Of a stretch of DNA of 64,000 nt, positions 17,425 to 26,006 are shown piece after piece. Source of the DNA: Litoribacillus peritrichatus (GTDB taxonomy: Bacteria > Pseudomonadota > Gammaproteobacteria > Pseudomonadales > Litoribrevibacteraceae); assembly GCF_039537985.1 (NCBI RefSeq), contig NZ_BAABBN010000004.1, positions 744,001-808,000 on the forward strand. Direction: 5' to 3'. How positions within the stretch are numbered: the first letter of the stretch is position 1; each line of letters begins with the position of its first letter. The notes beneath the pieces were generated by a model, which had not been told where the DNA came from, did no database searches, and was given only the letters and a program-made list of their open reading frames with translations. The position numbers and the translations under genes were made by a program.

Positions 17425-19809
17425 ATGCGTGATTTATCTGCAATGGAATTGTGTCAAAGCTCTTCACTCATAGCCGAATGGTCCAAAGGGGTGGGTGTGG
17501 TTCGTCACAGCGATGAGACCATATTGAAACTGAATGAAACCTGCAAAAGGTTAGGTCTTTCTTTTGAATTCGTGGTGCCGTTACTCAAGGCTGCAGACAT
17601 CGTTTGCAATCAGGCTATGTGGCTTGTGGCTCATATGACGTATGCAAAAGAAGTGTTGTTAGACGGCACACCTCTGAGACTGGAGCAGTTTAAACGTGAT
17701 CCTCAGGGTCATACCGGAGGTTCATTGAATATGGTACCTGCGTATGTGGGGTTTCTCACTGCAAACGCCATTACCGGGGAGCGCAGAGATTGGTTGATGG
17801 GGCAGGGGCATTGTGTCGCGGCAATTGATGCGGTTAATTTGTTGTTGGGTAGAAGCTCCCAAGCCCACCTTAATCGTTATGCCTTAAACAATGAGGGACT
17901 GACTCGCTTTGTCAGGGATTTCTACAGTTATCGAATAATGAACGGTGGGTTACCTGAATCCCCTATTGGCAGCCATGTTAATGCTCATACAGCGGGCGCG
18001 ACAATCGAAGGCGGCTATTTAGGTTTTGCTGGCTTGCAATACGTTCATCAGCCTTTGCCAGAAGAAAAGCTGGTCGCGTTTTTAAGTGACGGAGCGTTCG
18101 AAGAGCAAAGGGGCAGTGATTGGTCTCCGAGGTGGTGGCGTGCTGAAGATTGTGGCCTGGTCGCTCCGATAATGATAGCCAATGGCCGTAGAATTGATCA
18201 GCGTACCACCAGCCAGCAGTTAGGGGGGGCGGACTACTTTATAAAACATTTGAAGCTGCATGGGTTTGAGCCAAATGTATTTGATGGTAGAGATCCCGGT
18301 GCATTTGCGCTTGAAATTTTGAGTCAGGAAGCGTCTTTGAAACACTCTGCCGAGCTTATTAAGGCGGGAGAGCTGAAATACCCTGTAAAGTTGCCTTATG
18401 GTATCGCAGAGACTGAGAAAGGCTATGGTTTTTATGGGGCAGGAACCAACCCTGCACATGGCACGCCATTACCCGGAAACCCAAGTAAGGATGAGGAGGC
18501 CAGGGATCTCTTCAATCTCAGTGCTAAGGCGCTTTTTATCGATGAACCGGTATGGCGTCGGGCTGCAGGTGTGCTCAATAATCATGCCGCGTCGGGGCAA
18601 GAAAAAGAACATGATTCAAGTAATCAGCTATCTCCCATTAAAGTTCAGTTACCAAATTTGTCTTTTCAGGACACAGCTTCCATCGACTCGCCCACTGCAG
18701 CTCTGGATCGATACTTTTCTGAACTTGTCTCGTTAAATCCTGAATTACGAGCCCGCGTAGGAAATCCGGATGAATTAAGTTCGAATCGTTTTATTGAGAC
18801 GTTGAAGAAATTAAAACATCGGGTGACTGAGCCTGAAGTTGGGGTGGATGAGGCATTAGACGGTGCTGTAATTACTGCTTTGAATGAGGAAGCGGTCATT
18901 TCTGCTGTGTTAGCCAATCGTAAAGGACTAAATATCGCTGTCAGCTACGAAGCCTTTGCCGTAAAAATGCTAGGAGCATTAAGGCAATCCATTATTTTTT
19001 CCCGACACAAGAAAGAGCTCGGACAACCTCTGACCTGGCTTTCGGTTCCGGTAATTGCGACTTCGCACCTATGGGAAAATGGCAAAAATGAACAGAGCCA
19101 TCAGGACTCAACCTTTTGTGAAGCTATGAATTCTGAGATGTCTGATGTTTCCCGTGTTGTTTTTCCAGCGGACAGTAACAGTGCTGTAGCTGCAATCCAC
19201 CAGTGTTACTCTTCACATGGTGCGATTTATACCGTGGTGGCTCCTAAAGCGAAGATTGGTCATCAGCTGACAGGATCTCAGGCTATAACTCTGGCGGAAG
19301 AGGGCGCAATAAGATTGGTTGGGTCGGGTCGAGAGGACATTCAATTGATTGCGGTTGGTGCCTACCAGTTGATCGAAGCGTATAAAATTGCAAACAGATT
19401 AAGGGATTCTGGTCATGCATTCAGCTTGGTCTATATCCTTGAACCTGGGCGTTTTCGGTGTGGTCGGGATGAACTTGAACGGAGCTATGTTTCAAATAAA
19501 ATGGAGGTGATATTTGGTTCGCCGAATCAGAGGTTGTTTTTGGTGCATGGTCGACCCGAACATTTCTTAGGCGTATTAAGACCTCTGGATTTAGGGCCAA
19601 AGCATTGCTCTGCGCTGGGTTATATAAATCGTGGCGGTACTTTGGATACAGAAGGACTTTTGTTTGCTAATAAATCAACCTGGGCCCACGGTCTGTTAGC
19701 TCTGGAAACGTTGAACTCAGAAATAGCGGGGATATTAACTGAGGAAGAGAGGAATGCAGCGAAAGGTATTGGTAACCCCTACGATGTAATTTCTGAACCA
19801 AGGCGATAG
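17425..19809 (+). CDS. Divergent phosphoketolase-family ThDP enzyme
   Basis: 794 residues, the length of xylulose-5-P/fructose-6-P phosphoketolases. It aligns along the whole family: GHTGGSLN, GQGHCVAAIDA, GSHVNAH...IEGGYLG, ANGRRID, GNPDELSSNR, SYEAF, TSHLWENG and SHQDSTF with its catalytic-type histidine. The ThDP/Mg motif that normally reads GDGEAE is SDGAFEEQ here, keeping the metal-binding Asp and the later Asn but losing the usual Gly and Glu. Phosphoketolases split Xu5P or F6P to acetyl phosphate; this member may have a changed reaction. No acetate kinase gene lies beside it. A terminator follows. Confidence 0.75.
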   Translation: MRDLSAMELCQSSSLIAEWSKGVGVVRHSDETILKLNETCKRLGLSFEFVVPLLKAADIVCNQAMWLVAHMTYAKEVLLDGTPLRLEQFKRDPQGHTGGSLNMVPAYVGFLTANAITGERRDWLMGQGHCVAAIDAVNLLLGRSSQAHLNRYALNNEGLTRFVRDFYSYRIMNGGLPESPIGSHVNAHTAGATIEGGYLGFAGLQYVHQPLPEEKLVAFLSDGAFEEQRGSDWSPRWWRAEDCGLVAPIMIANGRRIDQRTTSQQLGGADYFIKHLKLHGFEPNVFDGRDPGAFALEILSQEASLKHSAELIKAGELKYPVKLPYGIAETEKGYGFYGAGTNPAHGTPLPGNPSKDEEARDLFNLSAKALFIDEPVWRRAAGVLNNHAASGQEKEHDSSNQLSPIKVQLPNLSFQDTASIDSPTAALDRYFSELVSLNPELRARVGNPDELSSNRFIETLKKLKHRVTEPEVGVDEALDGAVITALNEEAVISAVLANRKGLNIAVSYEAFAVKMLGALRQSIIFSRHKKELGQPLTWLSVPVIATSHLWENGKNEQSHQDSTFCEAMNSEMSDVSRVVFPADSNSAVAAIHQCYSSHGAIYTVVAPKAKIGHQLTGSQAITLAEEGAIRLVGSGREDIQLIAVGAYQLIEAYKIANRLRDSGHAFSLVYILEPGRFRCGRDELERSYVSNKMEVIFGSPNQRLFLVHGRPEHFLGVLRPLDLGPKHCSALGYINRGGTLDTEGLLFANKSTWAHGLLALETLNSEIAGILTEEERNAAKGIGNPYDVISEPRR

Positions 19810-19814
19810 CAAAG

Positions 19815-19844
19815 GCGTCTGCTTTTAGGCAGACGCACTTTTTT
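19815..19844 (+). terminator. Rho-independent terminator after the phosphoketolase gene
   Basis: A perfect 8-base stem (GCGTCTGC at 19815-19822, GCAGACGC at 19829-19836) with a six-base loop is followed by a six-T run. It begins a few bases after the phosphoketolase stop and touches the 3' end of the convergent thioredoxin-like gene. Confidence 0.85.
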
Positions 19845-20181
19845 AGATAAAATCCAAATCTTCCGACATGGAGTTAAGCGTGTCTTGCAATTCCGCTTTT
19901 TTATCCGTTTGCTCTTCCAAAACTTCTTTCACAAACTTCAAATAGACGGTATAGATCTTGTGGCTACCGTCATCGTATTCGACGACAAAGAATGGCGCTC
20001 GGGTAACGTTGTACTTTGCAGCCAACATGAAGCCTTCGCTGGTTTCATCCCGTTCATCCGCTGTTACGAATCGATCCAGGTGTTTGAGTTGATCATGTTT
20101 TGCCATTTGATCAATCACATCCTGGCATTTCTGGCAGTCAGTACCGTCTGCTTTTACTTTTCTTACAAATGTTATCTTCAT
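19843..20181 (-). CDS. Thioredoxin-like protein with CQKC motif
   Basis: 112 residues. A CxxC site (C16, C19 in GTDCQKCQ) sits at the end of a first beta strand, and a cis-Pro-like RAPFFVVEY occurs at about 61-69, as in thioredoxin folds. The C-terminus is a charged helix. It lies 85 bases downstream of the APS reductase gene on the same strand, and that enzyme class uses a thioredoxin as electron donor. A dedicated reductant role is a reasonable inference, though not shown by sequence. Confidence 0.65.
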   Translation of the reverse strand: MKITFVRKVKADGTDCQKCQDVIDQMAKHDQLKHLDRFVTADERDETSEGFMLAAKYNVTRAPFFVVEYDDGSHKIYTVYLKFVKEVLEEQTDKKAELQDTLNSMSEDLDFI

Positions 20182-20266
20182 TTTTACAGCTAAGTCTTTA
20201 TCTATTACTTTGCCGATGAGGCTTATTCTTTCAGGTTAAAGTCTTTCAGATTAAGCCTTATGGACT

Positions 20267-20992
20267 TTATTTTTTAGAGTCTATGTTGGCTGCATGCAAA
20301 CCACATTCTTTGTGCGTTGCCTCTTCCCACCACCAACGACCTTCACGTTCATGCTGGTTTGGTAAGACAGGACGAGTACATGGCTGGCAACCGATGCTGG
20401 TATAGCCTTGTTCGTGCAACTTGTTGTAAGGTACATCAAACATGCGGATATAATCCCAAACTTGCTCGGATGTCCAGTTGGAAAGCGGGTTAAATTTAAT
20501 TAATTCTTTCCCCGGGCCAGAAAACGTATGATCATTCTGGATGACAGGCACGTTTGAGCGGGTTGGACTTTGATCTTTTCGTTGACCTGTAATCCAGCCA
20601 TCCAGAGTCGCTAATTTGCGCTTCAGTGGTTCAATTTTACGAACACCGCAACATTCTTGGTGGCCATCTTCAAAAAAACTGAACAAGCCTTTTTCTTTAA
20701 CAAAGGGTTGTAGCAGCTCCTGATCTGGCGTCATGACTTCAATATCGATGCCGTAGTGCTTACGAACCGCTTCCATGTATTGGTAGGTTTCTGGGTGAAG
20801 ACGACCGGTGTCGAGAGAAAATACTTTGATGTCTTTGCGGACTTTTCGTGCAATATCAATCAAAACAACGTCTTCCGCGCCACTGAACGAGATCGCAATG
20901 TTGTCTATGTTCTCCAGTGCAAGTTCAAGAATTTTGCGTGGAGAGGCATTGTCGTATTCTAAAGCAAGTTGTTGAACGTTTAAGTTACTCAT
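20267..20992 (-). CDS. cysH: Assimilatory adenylyl-sulfate (APS) reductase, thioredoxin-dependent
   Basis: 241 residues. PP-loop motif SFSGAEDVVL at 36-45 binds the nucleotide. Cysteines C114-C115 (ECCGVRK) and C202, C205 (GCQPC) are the four iron-sulfur ligands that distinguish APS reductases from PAPS reductases. C230 in ECGLH is the catalytic cysteine. It reduces APS to sulfite in the cytoplasm with thioredoxin. The enteric-type PAPS reductase lacks the cluster cysteines, so the organism probably needs no APS kinase for this step. Expected to be a CysB target. Confidence 0.93.
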   Translation of the reverse strand: MSNLNVQQLALEYDNASPRKILELALENIDNIAISFSGAEDVVLIDIARKVRKDIKVFSLDTGRLHPETYQYMEAVRKHYGIDIEVMTPDQELLQPFVKEKGLFSFFEDGHQECCGVRKIEPLKRKLATLDGWITGQRKDQSPTRSNVPVIQNDHTFSGPGKELIKFNPLSNWTSEQVWDYIRMFDVPYNKLHEQGYTSIGCQPCTRPVLPNQHEREGRWWWEEATHKECGLHAANIDSKK

Positions 20993-21244
20993 CAGTCTTT
21001 ATCCGGTTGTATGCCAATATGTTTTGGCTCAATTCTTTAGTACAAACTCATGTGAAAAAGTTTGTCTATTGATTTGTTATTTCAAATTTGGCGTAGAATA
21101 CCAGAGGCTTATGCAATTGCGAAATAACACAAACGAATTAGCATTGCTCTTTAAGTAATAACTCGCTAAAGTTTCGCCCATATTCAACGTCGGTCAACAT
21201 GGTCGACATTACTTTGCATACATTTTGTTAATTAGGAGCGTTAC

Positions 21245-21862
21245 GTGGAACTCGCATGTCTTGACCTTGAAGGGGTATTGATTCCTGAAATCTGGATTGC
21301 TTTCGCCGAAAAAACTGGAATCGAAGAGCTTAAAGCGACAACTCGTGATATTCCGGATTACGATGTGTTGATGAAGCAGCGTCTGCGCATCCTTGATGAG
21401 CATGGTTATGGTCTGCCTGATATTCAGGAAGTGATTGCGACGCTTGAGCCTTTGCCTGGTGCAATTGAGTTCGTAGATTGGTTGCGTGAGCGTTTTCAGG
21501 TGATCATCCTTTCTGATACTTTCTATGAGTTTGCTCAGCCGCTTATGCGCCAGCTTGGCTTCCCGACTTTGTTTTGCCATCAGCTAGAGACCGATGAAAC
21601 TGGTCGAGTGGTGAATTATCATCTTCGCCAGAAAGATCCTAAGCGTCAGTCTATCTTTGCTCTGAAAACCCTGTATTACAGAACCATTGCTGCAGGTGAC
21701 TCTTACAACGATACTACGATGCTAGAACAGGCGGATGCGGGTATTTTGTTCCATGCGCCTCAAAACGTGATTGATGAGTTCCCTCAGTTCCCTGCCGTTC
21801 ATACCTATGAAGATTTGAAGAAAGAGTTCTTGAAGGCAAGTAACCGAAACCTGACGCTATAA
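21245..21862 (+). CDS. thrH: Bifunctional phosphoserine phosphatase/homoserine phosphotransferase ThrH
   Basis: 205 residues, HAD superfamily. The opening ACLDLEGVLIPEIW (nucleophile Asp in DLEG) is typical of ThrH. ILSDTFYEF supplies motif II and AAGDSYNDTTML motif IV. ThrH removes phosphate from phosphoserine or passes it to homoserine, linking serine and threonine synthesis. The start is GTG at 21245, preceded by TAGGAGCG. It is monocistronic, with a clear terminator downstream. Confidence 0.9.
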   Translation: MELACLDLEGVLIPEIWIAFAEKTGIEELKATTRDIPDYDVLMKQRLRILDEHGYGLPDIQEVIATLEPLPGAIEFVDWLRERFQVIILSDTFYEFAQPLMRQLGFPTLFCHQLETDETGRVVNYHLRQKDPKRQSIFALKTLYYRTIAAGDSYNDTTMLEQADAGILFHAPQNVIDEFPQFPAVHTYEDLKKEFLKASNRNLTL

Positions 21863-21906
21863 TGCCTTCGGTTATCGATTGTTTTGAGTTTAAACTCAAT
21901 TAAGAA

Positions 21907-21930
21907 GCCTGGCGAAAGCCGGGTTTTTTT
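21907..21930 (+). terminator. Rho-independent terminator of thrH
   Basis: The stem CCTGGC/GCCGGG closes a GAAA tetraloop at 21908-21923 and runs directly into seven T. It lies about 45 bases after the thrH stop. Confidence 0.85.
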
Positions 21931-22024
21931 ATGTCTGGCTGTAATGTTCATCTATTAGACATTCTGGCAACTTCTGCCGAAGTAATTTGTACTACTCTTT
22001 AATGAACTCAGGCGGAAGTTGTTA

Positions 22025-23029
22025 ATGATGTTTATTTCTCATGACGTTTCACTTGTTAGAAACAGGCTTTTAATTTTGTTGTTATGTTTCTTTGTGTCGG
22101 GATGCGGGTGCTCACCTGAACCTGATACGGAAGCCGCTCAAGCTGAAGATTTGAATACCATACGCTTATCCATTGATTTGTGGCCAGGTTATTACCCCGC
22201 CGTAATTGCTCATGAAAAAGGCTGGTTTAAAGAAGCGGGTTTAAATCTTATTTTGGACATGCCTGGCGATACAGACAAAATGCTTGCTCAGTTTTCAGCC
22301 GGCGCCATAGATGCCGTCGCGGTTGCCTTTGGTGATGCCGTTCTGGTTACACGGAAAATGCCTGATGTAGCTGTGATTTTAGTTACGGATGAATCCGCAG
22401 GTGGGGATGCGGTTTTAGCTAAGACCCCTGAAGTAATGGATTCACTGGCAGGTAAAAAAATCGGTACGAATCTGGGTGGGTTTGGCGAATTACTGATTCG
22501 CGAAATGTTAGAGAAGTATGGATTGGATGCGTCTCACGTAACAATCATGAATGTGGATGCCTCTAAGGTGCCTGACATGTTGGATGCTGGTGAGTTGGAT
22601 TTGGCTCATACCTGGTCACCCTATGTTGGTCTTGCTGAACAGAAAGGCGCAAAGGTTGTTTTTTCGAGTGCGGATACGCCGGGTTTGATACCGGATACAA
22701 TCGCGATACGTGGCGAGTTGAGAGTAAATCAGCCTGAAGCGATAAAGGCTTTCATTCGTGTTTGGTTTCAGGCGCAGGCTTGGTGGTTGAAGAACATGGA
22801 AGAGGGCAATCGGTTAATCGCGGATGCCACTCACCAGCGTGTTGAGGATATTTCGTTAGATGGTATTCACCTCATGAGTCAGGTAGAGAACATTGCAAGC
22901 TTTAGTGACGTTGACGGAGAGACCGGTTTGCCCAACGTTTTGACTCTGTATAACGATTTTTATGTCAGTCGGGGGATTCTCAGAAGGCCGGCGGATAAGC
23001 AAATTCTGGCTTCGGAGTTTCTTCAATGA
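22025..23029 (+). CDS. ABC-type solute-binding lipoprotein, nitrate/sulfonate/THI5-like
   Basis: About 334 residues. A signal sequence ends in the lipobox FVSGC, so it is probably a lipoprotein. The mature part starts with IRLSIDLWPGYYPAVIAHEKGWF, the hallmark of the NMT1/SsuA/TauA-like periplasmic binding fold, and continues with GGFGELLIREMLEKYGLD and HTWSPYVGLA. No permease or ATPase gene is near. Its stop overlaps the start of the histidine kinase gene by four bases (ATGA), so the pair is translationally coupled, pointing to ligand sensing rather than uptake. ATG codons at 22025 and 22028 are both possible. Confidence 0.8.
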   Translation: MMFISHDVSLVRNRLLILLLCFFVSGCGCSPEPDTEAAQAEDLNTIRLSIDLWPGYYPAVIAHEKGWFKEAGLNLILDMPGDTDKMLAQFSAGAIDAVAVAFGDAVLVTRKMPDVAVILVTDESAGGDAVLAKTPEVMDSLAGKKIGTNLGGFGELLIREMLEKYGLDASHVTIMNVDASKVPDMLDAGELDLAHTWSPYVGLAEQKGAKVVFSSADTPGLIPDTIAIRGELRVNQPEAIKAFIRVWFQAQAWWLKNMEEGNRLIADATHQRVEDISLDGIHLMSQVENIASFSDVDGETGLPNVLTLYNDFYVSRGILRRPADKQILASEFLQ

Positions 23030-25023
23030 CACTGAGGGTTCAGCTTGCACTGTTGTTGCTGTTGGTCACATTCTTACCTATTGCGATTTTTACTTATCAA
23101 AACCAACAGACCACCTCACAGCAATATATTGCTTCCAAGGATGCGGCTTTAATGCAGGCTAAAAGCCTGATGGCCGATGCGATTGATGATTACATAAAAA
23201 TTACGCAAGAAGTTCTTTGGTCCGACAGTTACATTTCTGTTTTTAGAGAGTTTTTGGAGGGTGACCCGAACAGTCGTCAGCGGTATTTTTCTGAGGTCTA
23301 TGGCGTGTTGAGAACGGTGGTGGTTAAAGACTCGGTGTTTGTAAACTCTGCGGCCTTATTGGATCACAGCGGCGAAAATCTGATGGATACGTCGGCTTAT
23401 ATTTACACTGAGGATGAGTCTGTAAACGAATATTATCGGAGTGTGATTGAAACCGGAGACAGTTACTTCAGTACTAGGCTCGTGAAAGACTTGTTGGGTC
23501 ATGCTTTGTATGTCTCGTCGCCGATTAAAAATACTCAAGGAGAGGTATTAGGTCTGTTACGTTTGAGGATCGACTCCAATCGGTTCCAGTATTTGATTTC
23601 AAAATCACTGAGAGACTTTACATTTGATGCAATACTCTGGGATGAGGCGTTTGTTCAGTTGGCGAATTTACGGCAGCCATTATTAGTAGGGACGCAAGGG
23701 CATGACCCAGGCGATATGACAATGAACAAAGAATCCTTCCAGCATCAAACTCCCGTTTGGTTTACTCTCCCGGATGGACGCGAGCTTCGGATGTTAAGAG
23801 CGACCATCAAAACACTGCCGTGGACGCTGGAGTTGTCTCAGGACAAGTCTGAATTTACCGCAATTCTAGATGAAAATTACCGTCAATGGCTTGTGCAGTT
23901 GGCTCTTGTTTTTATTGTGACCTTGGTTGGTGCCATTGTAGTGGCCACTTACTTTGTTTGGCCCATTAAACGCGTAGGGCTGGTGGCAGAACGCATTGCG
24001 TCCGGCGACTATAAGGCGCGGGTGCCTGTTTTCGGCAGTATTGAAGTACGAGGTATGGCCAACTCACTCAAGAAAATGACCCGGATTATTTTATCCAATC
24101 TGGCAGAACTTGAAGTTAAGCATAATGACAAGGTTAAGGCTGAAAGGGCGCTTTTAGAGTTGAATGCTGACTTGGAAAGCCGGGTTGAGGAACGAACAAA
24201 AGAATTGTTGGCCGCTAACGAAGAAAAACGGGAGGCGTTAGCGTTGCTGGTGCAGTCTGAAAAAATGGCTGAGTTGGGCAATCTGGTTGCCGGTGTGACT
24301 CATGAGGTGAACACGCCCTTAGGGAATAATGTGACGGTGGCCTCTTCCCTGGGGGATCAGTTAAAGGCTTTTAAGAAGCTGGACAAGTCAGGAAAATTAA
24401 CACATTCCGATTTGAAAGAATTCCTTAAGAATTGTGAGTTTGCGGCGGAAGTGCTTCAGAAAAACTGTCAGCGGGCCAGTGAATTAATGGGGAGCTTTAA
24501 GCGCGTGGCGGTAGATCAAACGAGCATGAGGCGAAGAACCTTTTCGTTGGCGGATAGTGTTAATGAAGTGATTACCACGCTGCACAGTACATTAAAGAAA
24601 TACAAACATGAGATTCATGTGGATATCCCTATGGAGTTGGTGCTGGACAGCTATCCGGGGCCTCTGGATCAGGTGCTGACGAACCTGATCAATAACTCGT
24701 TGATTCATGCTTTTAAGAGCATTGAGGTAGGGCATATTCATATTACGGCCGGGTTTATGGAAGGTTTTGATCATCAGCGTATCGAGATGATTTATAAGGA
24801 CGATGGTGTCGGTATTCCCGAAGCGTCAGCCAACCAGGTGTTTGATCCGTTTTATACGACGCTCGGAAATGAAGGTGGCAGTGGAATAGGGCTTTATTTA
24901 ATTAAATCGTTAGTTGAAAATGAGTTGGGCGGAGCGGTGTTTTTGGATGTTAATACAGAGAAAGGGGTCGTGTTTGTCTTTGAATTGCCGATTAAAGCGC
25001 CGGTAATTCAGAAGAAATCATAG
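23026..25023 (+). CDS. Cache/HAMP sensor histidine kinase
   Basis: 665 residues. An N-terminal membrane helix (residues 4-24), a periplasmic Cache-like sensor region to about 285, a second helix at about 290-310, HAMP (about 310-365), a coiled coil, then the kinase core. The phosphoacceptor is H426 in THEVNTPLG, the N box is near 551 (LTNLINNSLIHAF), G1 is DDGVGIP near 592 and G2 is GGSGIGLYL near 617. The N-T-P-L-G form of the H box is typical of the HisKA group related to DctB. It is coupled to the binding-protein gene. No response regulator is adjacent, so its partner lies elsewhere. Confidence 0.88.
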   Translation: MTLRVQLALLLLLVTFLPIAIFTYQNQQTTSQQYIASKDAALMQAKSLMADAIDDYIKITQEVLWSDSYISVFREFLEGDPNSRQRYFSEVYGVLRTVVVKDSVFVNSAALLDHSGENLMDTSAYIYTEDESVNEYYRSVIETGDSYFSTRLVKDLLGHALYVSSPIKNTQGEVLGLLRLRIDSNRFQYLISKSLRDFTFDAILWDEAFVQLANLRQPLLVGTQGHDPGDMTMNKESFQHQTPVWFTLPDGRELRMLRATIKTLPWTLELSQDKSEFTAILDENYRQWLVQLALVFIVTLVGAIVVATYFVWPIKRVGLVAERIASGDYKARVPVFGSIEVRGMANSLKKMTRIILSNLAELEVKHNDKVKAERALLELNADLESRVEERTKELLAANEEKREALALLVQSEKMAELGNLVAGVTHEVNTPLGNNVTVASSLGDQLKAFKKLDKSGKLTHSDLKEFLKNCEFAAEVLQKNCQRASELMGSFKRVAVDQTSMRRRTFSLADSVNEVITTLHSTLKKYKHEIHVDIPMELVLDSYPGPLDQVLTNLINNSLIHAFKSIEVGHIHITAGFMEGFDHQRIEMIYKDDGVGIPEASANQVFDPFYTTLGNEGGSGIGLYLIKSLVENELGGAVFLDVNTEKGVVFVFELPIKAPVIQKKS

Positions 25024-25272
25024 GTTTAAGTTAGATTGTTCTTTTAGTTGTTGTTCTTTCAGTGCTTTTTCTTTGCGCTTTTGTTCGACAATTTCCTTTC
25101 TTTTTTTACACAAATCAATGACCCGCATTTTTTGAACCGGAGTAAAGTCGTTCCAGTTATATCGTTCGTTTCTGCTTCGGAAACAACCAAGGCAGTAACC
25201 CTTTGAGTTGGTCGTACAGATACCAACGCAGGGGCTAGGGACGGGAAAAAGCTCAATTTGTACTGGTTTCAT
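25018..25272 (-). CDS. DUF1289 small cysteine-rich protein
   Basis: 84 residues. The segment SPCVGICTTNSKGYCLGCFRS (cut here: PCVGIC and YCLGC) with four cysteines is the DUF1289 signature, suggesting a metal or Fe-S site. The C-terminus is a highly charged Lys/Glu helix. Function is unknown. It ends convergently 6 bases inside the histidine kinase gene and is divergent from the prepilin gene. Confidence 0.8.
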   Translation of the reverse strand: MKPVQIELFPVPSPCVGICTTNSKGYCLGCFRSRNERYNWNDFTPVQKMRVIDLCKKRKEIVEQKRKEKALKEQQLKEQSNLNL

Positions 25273-25358
25273 AGAGAAAATTCACGCTTTTTGGTAAGTT
25301 TAGCGGGTTTTGCTGTCAAAGTGCAGGAAACGCGTTTAAAAATTGCTTGGGAGTTTGA

Positions 25359-25943
25359 ATGAATCCGGTATGTTGTAACCGATCGACAGGTTTTACCTTA
25401 ATAGAATTAGTAATGGTTATTGTTATTTTGGGCGTGCTGGCTGCATTTGCATTGCCTAAGTTTGCATCGTTGGAGAATGGTGCAAGAATTTTATTATTGC
25501 AGTCGTTCAAAGGCATTATTCAGCCTGCTGCTGACATAGCCAATGCAGAAATAATGCTTAGACCACAGAATAAAAGTACCAATCAAACCCGCTATGATTT
25601 TGATAATGGGGATCAGATTCGGATTCGAGCTGACTACCCTGACGGCCGCTGGAATAACACTTTTGCTATTTTGGTGGATTGGGCAGGCTATGATATTGGT
25701 CAGGTTAGTAATAACAATTGCACGGACGCAGATTTTGAATGGTGCGTCAGGCAGCGTGGTTTGAACTGGTTTGTTAATCGAGGTTATACCTCAGCATCGG
25801 CAGGGCGAGGGTTTGTTATTTTTCCCCGAGGCAACAATTTAAATAATGATGAATGTTATGTTTATTATTTCACACCAAACCCGTCCGGAGTGGTTACTAT
25901 AAAAAACAAACCGGTTACAGGAATTGTCACAACGGATTGTTAA
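25359..25943 (+). CDS. Type IV prepilin-like protein (pseudopilin)
   Basis: 194 residues. A short leader ends in G before FTLIELVMVIVILGVLAA, with cleavage between G11 and F12 by prepilin peptidase and Glu at position +5. This is the classic N-methylated hydrophobic helix. The rest is a globular domain with four cysteines able to form disulfides (NCTDADFEWC and ECYVY...TTDC). No pilus assembly genes are adjacent, so it is an orphan pilin or minor pseudopilin using machinery encoded elsewhere. Confidence 0.85.
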   Translation: MNPVCCNRSTGFTLIELVMVIVILGVLAAFALPKFASLENGARILLLQSFKGIIQPAADIANAEIMLRPQNKSTNQTRYDFDNGDQIRIRADYPDGRWNNTFAILVDWAGYDIGQVSNNNCTDADFEWCVRQRGLNWFVNRGYTSASAGRGFVIFPRGNNLNNDECYVYYFTPNPSGVVTIKNKPVTGIVTTDC

Positions 25944-26006
25944 GCTATCGCGTGCTTTGCGACACGCTTTTTACTGGCTTAAATGTTAAGGAAGATAGGT
26001 CTTAAA

